From assembly GCA_002336975.1 (NCBI GenBank), contig DDFA01000097.1:1-18583 (forward strand): a DNA stretch of 18,583 nucleotides, written 5' to 3'. This document shows, piece after piece, positions 1 to 5,961 of the stretch (positions within the stretch are counted from its first letter, which is position 1; each line of letters opens with the position of its first letter). This DNA is from Phyllobacteriaceae bacterium UBA1940 (lineage in GTDB: Bacteria; Pseudomonadota; Alphaproteobacteria; Rhizobiales; Rhizobiaceae). A model generated the notes under the pieces. It saw only the letters and a list, made by a program, of their open reading frames with translations, made no database searches and was not told the origin of the DNA. Both the position numbers and the translations under genes were made by a program.

Positions 1-1642
1 ACGGCCACAGCGCCGACGAGAACCAGGTATCAAGCACGTCCTCGTCGCGCTGCAGGATGTCGCCCGGCTCGAAATTCTCGAGCTTCTCCTCGACCCAGGC
101 CTTCCACGGCCCGTCAAGCGCCAGATAGTGCTGGATGGCGGCGTCGAGGGCCTCGGCCTCGGTCTTTTCGACGAAGATGTGGCCATCGGGCCCGTACCAG
201 GCCGGGATCTGGTGGCCCCACCAGAGCTGGCGCGACACGCACCACGGCTCGATGTTCTCCATCCACTCGAAATAGGTCTTGTCCCAGTTCTTCGGCACGA
301 AATTGGTGCGCCCTTCGCGCACCGAGGCGATGGCCGGCTTCGCCATCGTCGCCGCGTCGAGGAACCACTGGTCGGTCAGCATCGGCTCGATGACGACGCC
401 CGAACGGTCGCCGAACGGCTGCATCATCTTGTTGTTGTCGACCAGGGGCGCCGCATTGCCCTCGGCGTCGCTCGTCATCACAGCCAGCCCCTCGGCGGTG
501 ATCGCCTCGACGATCAGCTTTCGCGCCTCGTAGCGGTCGAGCCCGCGATACTCGTCCGGCACCAGGTTGATCTCGTCGACCTCCGCCTCGCCCGGCAGTT
601 CGCCCGAACGGGCGATGCCGAGCGCGCGAGCCGCGTAGTCGGCGTAAGGCTCGCCGTCGGCGCGCATGGCGGCGCGGCTGTCCATAAGCCGGTAGAGCGG
701 AATGTTGTTGCGCCTGGCCACCTGATAGTCGTTGAAATCGTGCGCGCCTGTGATCTTGACCGCGCCCGAACCGAATTTCGGATCGGGATATTCGTCGGCG
801 ATGATCGGGATCAGGCGGCGGTGAGCCTTCGGCCCGACCGGGATCTCGCACAGCTTGCCGACGATCGGCGCATAGCGCGCATCCGACGGATGCACCGCCA
901 CCGCGCCGTCGCCGAGCATGGTTTCGGGCCTCGTCGTGGCGATCGAGATGTAGTTGCGCTCCTCCTCGAGCGTGACATTGCCGTCCTCGTCCTTCTCGAC
1001 ATAGGTGTAGGTCTCGCCGCCGGCCAGCGGATATTTGAAGTGCCACATATGGCCGTCGACTTCCCTGTTCTCGACTTCGAGGTCGGAAATCGCCGTTTCG
1101 AACTTCGGGTCCCAGTTGACCAGCCGCTTGCCGCGATAGATCAGGCCCTGCTTGTAGAGCGTGACGAAGACTTCGAGCACCGCCTCCGACAGCCCTTCGT
1201 CCATGGTGAAGCGTTCGCGCGACCAGTCGCAAGACGCGCCCAGGCGCTTCAACTGGTTAAAGATCAGGCCGCCCGATTCGTCCTTCCACTCCCAGACCTT
1301 GTCGATGAACGCCTCGCGGCCGAGGTCGCGGCGGTTGACGCCCTGCTCCGCCAGCTTTCGCTCGACCACCATCTGGGTGGCGATGCCCGCATGGTCCATG
1401 CCCGGCTGCCACAGCACGTTCTTGCCGCGCATGCGCTCGAACCGCACCAGCACGTCCTGCAAGGTGTTGTTGAGCGCATGGCCCATATGCAGCGAACCGG
1501 TGACGTTGGGCGGCGGGATGACGATGCAGAACGGCTCCGCGCCAGGTTCCGCGCCCGCGCCTGCGGCAAACGCGTCGGCGTCTTCCCAGGCCCTGGCGAT
1601 CTTCGGTTCTATCGTCTTGGAATCATATGTCTTGTCGAGCAT
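1..1642 (-). CDS. valS: Valine--tRNA ligase, N-terminal 547 residues (3' end off window)
   Basis: Class I aminoacyl-tRNA synthetase that charges tRNA-Val with valine in the cytosol. The N-terminus reads MLDKTYDSK and is followed by the family signature [16 protein letters not shown] around residues 43-58, with the HIGH-type ATP site as HMGH at 52-55. Next come the Rossmann core segment [13 protein letters not shown] and the editing (CP1) domain with [11 protein letters not shown]. At the left edge the protein is cut within the conserved [10 protein letters not shown] motif, so the KMSKS loop, the anticodon-binding domain and the C-terminal coiled coil lie outside. The ATG at 1642-1640 is chosen because it gives the usual short N-terminus; no strong Shine-Dalgarno precedes it. 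A promoter-like pair lies just upstream. No internal frameshift is seen. Identification is secure. Confidence 0.97.
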   Translation of the reverse strand, partial: MLDKTYDSKTIEPKIARAWEDADAFAAGAGAEPGAEPFCIVIPPPNVTGSLHMGHALNNTLQDVLVRFERMRGKNVLWQPGMDHAGIATQMVVERKLAEQGVNRRDLGREAFIDKVWEWKDESGGLIFNQLKRLGASCDWSRERFTMDEGLSEAVLEVFVTLYKQGLIYRGKRLVNWDPKFETAISDLEVENREVDGHMWHFKYPLAGGETYTYVEKDEDGNVTLEEERNYISIATTRPETMLGDGAVAVHPSDARYAPIVGKLCEIPVGPKAHRRLIPIIADEYPDPKFGSGAVKITGAHDFNDYQVARRNNIPLYRLMDSRAAMRADGEPYADYAARALGIARSGELPGEAEVDEINLVPDEYRGLDRYEARKLIVEAITAEGLAVMTSDAEGNAAPLVDNNKMMQPFGDRSGVVIEPMLTDQWFLDAATMAKPAIASVREGRTNFVPKNWDKTYFEWMENIEPWCVSRQLWWGHQIPAWYGPDGHIFVEKTEAEALDAAIQHYLALDGPWKAWVEEKLENFEPGDILQRDEDVLDTWFSSALWP

Positions 1643-1672
1643 GGCGGCGTCCGGACGTGTGTGAGCCGCATG

Positions 1673-1701
1673 TGTAAATCCGAGCCGACACAGCAAGTCA
1701 A
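1673..1701 (-). promoter_or_regulatory. Candidate valS promoter (-35 TTGACT, 17-bp spacer, -10 TTTACA)
   Basis: On the minus strand TTGACT (1701-1696) and TTTACA (1678-1673) are separated by 17 bp, about 30 nt upstream of the valS start. The -35 box is close to consensus, the -10 box is weak. It would let valS be transcribed apart from popZ. Found by eye only. Confidence 0.45.
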
Positions 1702-1793
1702 CCGAGGCAAATCCGCCCGCGCCTCAACGCTCGATCGCGATCATGCCTTGCCGCGGCCGAGCCTGGCCCCGGCAAGCGCCATCCGCTGCGCGC

Positions 1794-2363
1794 CTAGCGG
1801 GTCCCGACCCGGGCGATGCGTTCGATCTCTTCGCGCACCAGCCGTTCGACCAGCGTCGGCAGATTGTCATCGAGCCATTCCTGCAGCATCGGCCGCATCA
1901 TCTCCTCGGCGATCTCGTCGAACGACCGGCGGCGGGTCGCCGCAAACGCATCCGACAATTCGCCGAACGCGGCGGCGACCTGACGGCCGGCAACGTCGGA
2001 GATGATCGAGGATTTTGCCGGCTCGGCCGGCAGCATCGGGGCGCTCGCGCGGGCCGGCTGTTCAAGGCGTGGCGACGGCTGATGTTCGCGCTCCGCCTGG
2101 GGCAGCAGCTGGTTCTCGGCGATGCGCGGCGACGCAACGGCTGGCCCGACAGCGCGCGGCGCGGCCTCGACGCGTTTGGGCGGTTGCGTGTTCGCCGGTT
2201 GATGCGGCGAGCCGGCGGCGTTGGCCGCGCTGTCATAGGGCAGTTCGGGACGGCCGTCGCTGTCCTCGATGATGCGGCGAATCGAGGCGAGGATCTCTTC
2301 CATCGAGGGCTCGCGCGGATTGGCGATAGGATTGGACAGATTTTCCGCAGCCTGTGCCGCCAT
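1794..2363 (-). CDS. popZ: PopZ-family polar organising protein (DUF2497)
   Basis: 189-residue protein with the three-part layout of the alphaproteobacterial PopZ/DUF2497 family. The N-terminal helix has SMEEILASIRRIIEDSD at residues 20-36. The middle (about 40-115) is rich in Pro, Ala and Gln, looks disordered and has low complexity. The C-terminal oligomerisation region has MMRPMLQEWLDDNLPTLVE followed by RLVREEIERIARV. In Caulobacter, PopZ forms a polar matrix that anchors the chromosome origin through ParB and recruits cell-cycle regulators; a similar role is inferred here. The open frame continues upstream into tolC, but the family N-terminus and a purine-rich stretch (GAGGAACGGGGA) support the ATG at 2363-2361. 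It lies 130 nt downstream of tolC and about 150 nt upstream of valS, all on the same strand. Length is close to Caulobacter PopZ (177 aa). Confidence 0.9.
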   Translation of the reverse strand: MAAQAAENLSNPIANPREPSMEEILASIRRIIEDSDGRPELPYDSAANAAGSPHQPANTQPPKRVEAAPRAVGPAVASPRIAENQLLPQAEREHQPSPRLEQPARASAPMLPAEPAKSSIISDVAGRQVAAAFGELSDAFAATRRRSFDEIAEEMMRPMLQEWLDDNLPTLVERLVREEIERIARVGTR

Positions 2364-2493
2364 GGTGATGGATCCCCGTTCCTCGCAAGTCCGGAGCGCG
2401 TGCGCTTCCGAATCATGGCCCAGCGTAACCGAGACGGGCCGCACGGTGAATCCCCCGCGCGCCCCGATCGGGCTTTCACACAGAAAAGCTTGG

Positions 2494-3855
2494 TTAACGG
2501 CCGTCCGGCGTACGCAGCCCGAACCACTTGTCCTTGACGGCCTCGTAGTGTTCTTCGGGCTTGTAGCTGGCGACATTCAAGCCGAGCCGGCCGATATTGA
2601 GACGGCCGGTAGCCGACAGGATGGCATAGCTGGCCACCACCAGATCGCGCTCGGTCGCCACCTGGTTGATCTGGGCGGAAATGACGTTGGCCTGGGCGTT
2701 GAGCACGTCGAGCGTGGTGCGCTGGCCGACATTGCGTTCCTCGACGACTCCGTTGAGCGCCAGTTGCGCGGCGGCGACGAGATCGCGATTGGCCTGCACG
2801 CCTTCGGCGGCGGCATGGTATTGCGACCAGGCGGACGCGACGGCGGCCCGCACCTGGTCGCGGCTGACATCGACCTCGATGCGCGCCTGGCCGAGCGATT
2901 CCTTGCGCTGGCGCACCGTCGCCGAAACGCGGCCGCCCTGATAGATCGGTATCCGCAGCGTCGCTCCGATCGACGCCCGGTCGTTCCATCCATTGTTTGT
3001 ATTTCCGACCGGATAACCGCCGGTATTTGACGTGGAAACCCCGGCATCCGCGGTAACCTGAGGCAGCAGCGCCCCTTCGGCCGACTTGACGGCGAAACCC
3101 GAGGCGTCGACCAGATGCTGGTTGGCCCTGATCGCCGGATGCTCGCTCGCCGCCTGCGCAAAGGCCGTTTCAAGCGACGACGGCAGCCCTTTGACCGGGC
3201 CGGCGGCTTTCAGCTTTCCCGGGTTCTCGCCGACGATCTGGCGATAGACCGCCTCGCTGCTGGCCGCCTGGGCGCGCGCCGCGGAGGCTTGCGCGACCGC
3301 GGCTGAACGAGCGGCGTCGGCCTGGGCGACGTCGGTGCGGGTGCCCTCGCCGACATCGAAACGCGACCGCGCGGCGCGAAGTTGCTCAGCCAGCGATTTC
3401 ACATTGCGTTCGGTCAGCGCCGCGATCTGCCGGTCGCGGATGACGTCCATGTAGGCGGCGGCGGCGTTGAACAGGATGTTCTGCTCGGTGTTGCGCAGAC
3501 CCTCGTTGGAGGCGCGCACCTGCGCTTCGGCGGCGCTGACATTGTTTCTTGTCTGGAATCCGTCGAACAGCGTCTGCGAAATCGCCACGCCGAACGAGCC
3601 GGTGGTTATCTGATATCCGGACTGGCTCGCATAGCTGAACGAGTTGGTCGCCACGATCTGCGGCCGGTAGCCCGACTTGGCGATCGCCACGCCTTCGTCG
3701 GTGACCCGAACGCCAGCGCGCGCTGAATTGAGCGACGAATTGAACTGATAGGCCTTGCCGAGCGCGCCGGAAATGGTTTCGGCGAAGGACTGCGACGCCG
3801 CGAGAACACCGGTTACAGCGACCGTCGCAAAGATCACGCGCCTAGCAAACGACAT
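2494..3855 (-). CDS. tolC: TolC-family outer membrane export channel
   Basis: 453-residue outer-membrane efflux protein that provides the outer-membrane and periplasmic exit duct for type I secretion and RND/MFS tripartite pumps. A Sec signal peptide is visible (basic MSFARR start, hydrophobic stretch, SQSFA|ET cleavage near residue 25). Two OEP repeats follow, roughly 25-210 and 225-420, both with the long heptad-like, Ala/Gln-rich helices typical of the alpha-barrel. Family motifs include ISQTLFDGFQTRNNV in repeat 1, IPIYQGGRVSATVRQ in repeat 2 and GQRTTLDVLNAQ near the end. The start is supported by GAGGGG at 3867-3862, six bases before the ATG. No adaptor or pump gene is adjacent, so its partners are encoded elsewhere. 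Its place between pcm and popZ/valS resembles arrangements I recall from other Rhizobiales. Confidence 0.95.
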   Translation of the reverse strand: MSFARRVIFATVAVTGVLAASQSFAETISGALGKAYQFNSSLNSARAGVRVTDEGVAIAKSGYRPQIVATNSFSYASQSGYQITTGSFGVAISQTLFDGFQTRNNVSAAEAQVRASNEGLRNTEQNILFNAAAAYMDVIRDRQIAALTERNVKSLAEQLRAARSRFDVGEGTRTDVAQADAARSAAVAQASAARAQAASSEAVYRQIVGENPGKLKAAGPVKGLPSSLETAFAQAASEHPAIRANQHLVDASGFAVKSAEGALLPQVTADAGVSTSNTGGYPVGNTNNGWNDRASIGATLRIPIYQGGRVSATVRQRKESLGQARIEVDVSRDQVRAAVASAWSQYHAAAEGVQANRDLVAAAQLALNGVVEERNVGQRTTLDVLNAQANVISAQINQVATERDLVVASYAILSATGRLNIGRLGLNVASYKPEEHYEAVKDKWFGLRTPDGR

Positions 3856-4019
3856 ATCCGACCCCTCAGCGACGCGACAAACCGTCTAGAATTAAGTTCG
3901 TTCAAAGCCGCCATGCGAAATCAGAATGCGCCAGCCGGCTTCAGGCAGCGTCAAGAAGTTAACGATTCCTCACTGCCGGGTAACGCAACATGGTCGCCAA
4001 GGGAAACCAAATCAAGCGC

Positions 4020-4679
4020 TCAAAGCACGAATGCCGGTTCGGTGTGGAAACCGGGCAACGGTCTCACCGAGGCGTTGAACGCCCGGCGTGACCGGGTGAC
4101 CCCATCCTGCTTGACGAAGAGCCGCGCGACCGCGGAATTTCCCAGTCCTTCGACAACGACCAGCCTGCCGTCCTCTTTCAGCTGATCGAACAGCGTCGCC
4201 GGCAGTTTGTCCACGGCGCCTTCGACGACGATGACGTCGTAGGGCGCCTCGGCGCCGTAGCCGTCGGCGAGCCGACCCTCGACCACAGCGACATTGTCAT
4301 AGCCGAGCGCGGCCAGCGTTTCCTGCGCCGTGGCGGCAAGGCCGCCGTCTTCCTCGAGCGCGACCACCGCCCCGGCGAGCCGTGACAGGATCGCCGCCGA
4401 ATAACCGGTGCCGGTTCCGATATCGAGCACGAAGTCGCCGGGCCTGACGGAGGCGAGCTGGACGATGCGCGCGAACGGAGACGGCTGCATCAGATAGCGG
4501 CCGGGCGCGATTTCGATGTCGTCGTCAATATAGGCGAGCTTGCGCCTGGCCGACGGAACGAACCGCTCGCGCTCGACGCCGAGCATCGCGTCCAGCAGCG
4601 GGGTCGACGTGACATCGGTCGTCCGCACCTGGCCGTCGACCATCTTTGTGCGAAGGCTGGCGAAATCAAAAGCTGTCAT
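4020..4679 (-). CDS. pcm: Protein-L-isoaspartate O-methyltransferase family protein
   Basis: 219-residue SAM-dependent methyltransferase of the PCMT family. Members methylate L-isoaspartyl residues in aged proteins so that they can return to normal aspartate. Visible are the N-terminal MVDGQVRTTDVTS segment, the RFVPSARRKLAY region, and the Rossmann motif I VLDIGTGTGY at residues 84-93. Motif II-like DVIVVEGAV and motif III-like LKEDGRLVVVEG follow. Some rhizobial relatives diverge from E. coli Pcm, so the exact substrate is inferred. The start at 4679 is preferred over a longer frame because the longer frame would translate through tRNA-Cys, and AGGACGGA lies just upstream. It starts 61 nt after the 3' end of tRNA-Cys with no terminator between, so co-transcription is possible. 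Confidence 0.9.
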   Translation of the reverse strand: MTAFDFASLRTKMVDGQVRTTDVTSTPLLDAMLGVERERFVPSARRKLAYIDDDIEIAPGRYLMQPSPFARIVQLASVRPGDFVLDIGTGTGYSAAILSRLAGAVVALEEDGGLAATAQETLAALGYDNVAVVEGRLADGYGAEAPYDVIVVEGAVDKLPATLFDQLKEDGRLVVVEGLGNSAVARLFVKQDGVTRSRRAFNASVRPLPGFHTEPAFVL

Positions 4680-4740
4680 CGGCGATCCGTCCTGTGTCCG
4701 CGCACAATAGTCGCGAACTGGTCGACACAACAGTCGGCAA

Positions 4741-4814
4741 TGGAGGCCTCGCCCGGAATCGAACCGGGGTGCAAGGATTTGCAGTCCTCTGCGTAACCAC
4801 TCCGCCACGAGGCC
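4741..4814 (-). tRNA. tRNA-Cys (anticodon GCA)
   Basis: 74-nt cloverleaf on the minus strand. The acceptor GGCCTCG pairs with CGAGGCC. The D arm contains GTGGCGGAGTGGTTACGC, the anticodon loop is CTGCAAA with GCA at 4782-4780, and the T arm contains GGTTCGATTCC. The discriminator base is U, as expected for tRNA-Cys, and the 3' CCA is encoded at 4743-4741. Confidence 0.97.
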
Positions 4815-4835
4815 CCGCCATCGCGCGACAAGCCC

Positions 4836-4863
4836 TGTTAACAGAGGCGAATGCGGGCCACAA
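4836..4863 (-). promoter_or_regulatory. Candidate tRNA-Cys promoter
   Basis: The minus strand shows TTGTGG (4863-4858), a 16-bp spacer and TTAACA (4841-4836). This places transcription start about 15 nt before the mature tRNA 5' end. The match to consensus is modest. Confidence 0.35.
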
Positions 4864-4918
4864 GCGCGACCAATTGCAGCGCAACAAAATTCGCGTGCAG
4901 CCGCCACTGGCGGTTCGG

Positions 4919-5182
4919 TCAGCGGTCGCGGCGCGTCTTGCGCTTGAGCCACACCCCCGTGCGGCGGTTGATCCTCCGGATTCGCGGCGAATCATGGGCG
5001 AGGATGAGGAGGCCGAGCGGCACCATCCAGTAGCCGAGCACCGGCAGCCAGCCGAACAGCCCGCCGACGCCAATCAGCGAAACGGCGACGCCGACCCGGA
5101 CAGGCCGCGACCGCGGCAGCGGAATTTTGCGCCCCATAAGCTTCAGTCTCGGCGCAGTTCGTGGAGATTCGTCGTTGTTCAT
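4919..5182 (-). CDS. Small conserved-looking single-helix membrane protein, function unknown
   Basis: 87-residue protein with a basic cytosolic segment (GRKIPLPRSRPVRVG), one long hydrophobic segment at about residues 28-62 rich in Gly (SLIGVGGLFGWLPVLGYWM then VPLGLLILA), and a very basic tail (RRINRR, WLKRKTRRDR). The motif G-x-LP-V-L-G-x-WM-x-P-L-G-L-L resembles small Gly/Pro-rich membrane proteins (PGPGW-like) common in proteobacteria; I know no role for them. The basic residues flanking the helix suggest an inner-membrane hairpin or a kinked helix. Start choice is uncertain: the ATG at 5182 has no clear ribosome binding site, and an internal ATG at 5137-5135 directly before GRKIPLP would give 72 residues. 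The gene lies upstream of tRNA-Cys on the same strand, about 100 nt away. Confidence 0.72.
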   Translation of the reverse strand: MNNDESPRTAPRLKLMGRKIPLPRSRPVRVGVAVSLIGVGGLFGWLPVLGYWMVPLGLLILAHDSPRIRRINRRTGVWLKRKTRRDR

Positions 5183-5308
5183 GCTTCGGCTGATGATCCC
5201 GCCCTTCTGGCGACCGGCTGACCGGCCTGCTCTCCTGCAATATCGGGCGGCGCGAGCCCGATTTCGAGGGTTGTTGGCGGCTCATGCGAAAAAAGACGCA
5301 TACGGCAG

Positions 5309-5338
5309 TTGGCAAAGTGGAAAGGTGTTTGCTATAGG
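5309..5338 (+). promoter_or_regulatory. Candidate tRNA-Asn promoter (TTGGCA, N18, TATAGG)
   Basis: TTGGCA at 5309-5314 and TATAGG at 5333-5338 are spaced 18 bp. The predicted transcription start is near 5345, about 20 nt before the mature tRNA. Both boxes match the housekeeping sigma consensus at four or more positions. Confidence 0.5.
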
Positions 5339-5363
5339 CACGCCCACTCAAGCGAGCCTCCGT

Positions 5364-5438
5364 TCCCCGGTAGCTCAGTGGTAGAGCAACCGGCTGTTAA
5401 CCGGTTGGTCGCTGGTTCGAATCCGGCCCGGGGAGCCA
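5364..5438 (+). tRNA. tRNA-Asn (anticodon GUU)
   Basis: 75-nt cloverleaf. The acceptor TCCCCGG (5364-5370) pairs with CCGGGGA (5428-5434), followed by discriminator G and an encoded CCA (5436-5438). The D loop is AGCTCAGTGGTAGAGC. The anticodon stem-loop is CCGGCTGTTAACCGG with GTT at 5396-5398, and the T arm is GCTGGTTCGAATCCGGC. The gene ends only nine bases before the stop codon of the convergent small gene. Confidence 0.97.
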
Positions 5439-5447
5439 ATCGATCAA

Positions 5448-5732
5448 TTAGCAGCTGTGTTTTCGGATTTGCGCGCCACCGTCCGCGAAGGGCTGGGCCG
5501 GCCGCCGATGCGGGCCTTTGTGGCCTTTGCCGCCGCCCACGCCGCGCCTGATCTGGTCGGCGGCCTCGCAATGCGCCATGTCGATCAGGTAGACCAGCAT
5601 GTCCAGCCGCCGCCGTCGGGCGATCGACGCCAACTCGACCAGCATATCGTTCAGATAGTTCAGATCATCGGCGCCTGCATTGGCGGCGCCGGCGGGCGGC
5701 ACGGATAAGGACGTCGACGTTACCCTGTCCAT
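5448..5732 (-). CDS. Small protein of unknown function
   Basis: 94-residue protein. The central part (residues 22-57) is a well-formed amphipathic helical region, DDLNYLNDMLVELASIARR followed by RRLDMLVYLIDMAHCEA. Its pattern resembles small rhizobial proteins of the form YLxxML-EL-xxxA-xxxL-YLIEMAxxEA that I recall from other genomes but cannot name. The C-terminal third is basic and rich in Gly and His, perhaps disordered. The start at 5732 is supported by a GGGGGGA purine tract nine to ten bases upstream and a promoter-like pair (5778-5806). No signal peptide or membrane helix is seen. It sits alone between tRNA-Asn (convergent, nine-base gap) and topA (divergent, about 230 bp). No function can be assigned; the evidence for coding is the coherent helical pattern, a plausible start and its isolation from other genes. 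Confidence 0.65.
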   Translation of the reverse strand: MDRVTSTSLSVPPAGAANAGADDLNYLNDMLVELASIARRRRLDMLVYLIDMAHCEAADQIRRGVGGGKGHKGPHRRPAQPFADGGAQIRKHSC

Positions 5733-5777
5733 GTCGCCACGGGTCCCCCCACCCCATCACAACTTGAAAGAGCGCAA

Positions 5778-5806
5778 ACTTTAATTCAAACATCCTGAGA
5801 TAGCAA
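5778..5806 (-). promoter_or_regulatory. Candidate promoter for the small gene at 5448-5732
   Basis: The minus strand has TTGCTA (5806-5801), a 17-bp spacer and TAAAGT (5783-5778). Start would fall near 5771, giving a leader of about 38 nt. This lies in an unusually AT-rich patch for this window (5760-5810). Confidence 0.35.
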
Positions 5807-5961
5807 ATCAGCGACGGCCATCATTGCCCGCAAATCGCGGCCGAGGCACGGCTCCGGCGATCTGCTACTTGACCAGCGTCGAAAGCGCCGCCATTTGACG
5901 TGATCTCCCGTTTCGGCAGTCTGCAGCAAGTGCAGCCGGCCGCACACCACCGGACAGGCCA

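Noticed and set aside
128..2005. Long plus-strand open frame opposite valS and popZ
   Set aside because: It is antisense to valS, whose protein is unmistakable; Asp/Arg/His/Ala-rich shadow frames of this size are common in GC-rich DNA.
2364..2576. Longer N-terminus for popZ reaching into tolC
   Set aside because: The extra residues are not like the PopZ family, and the ATG at 2363 begins just before the conserved helix.
4680..4952. Longer N-terminus for pcm
   Set aside because: The extended frame translates through tRNA-Cys; the family N-terminus fits the ATG at 4679.
5733..5961. Remnant of dprA upstream of topA
   Set aside because: Checked the plus-strand frames; all carry early stops and none resembles the DprA C-terminus.
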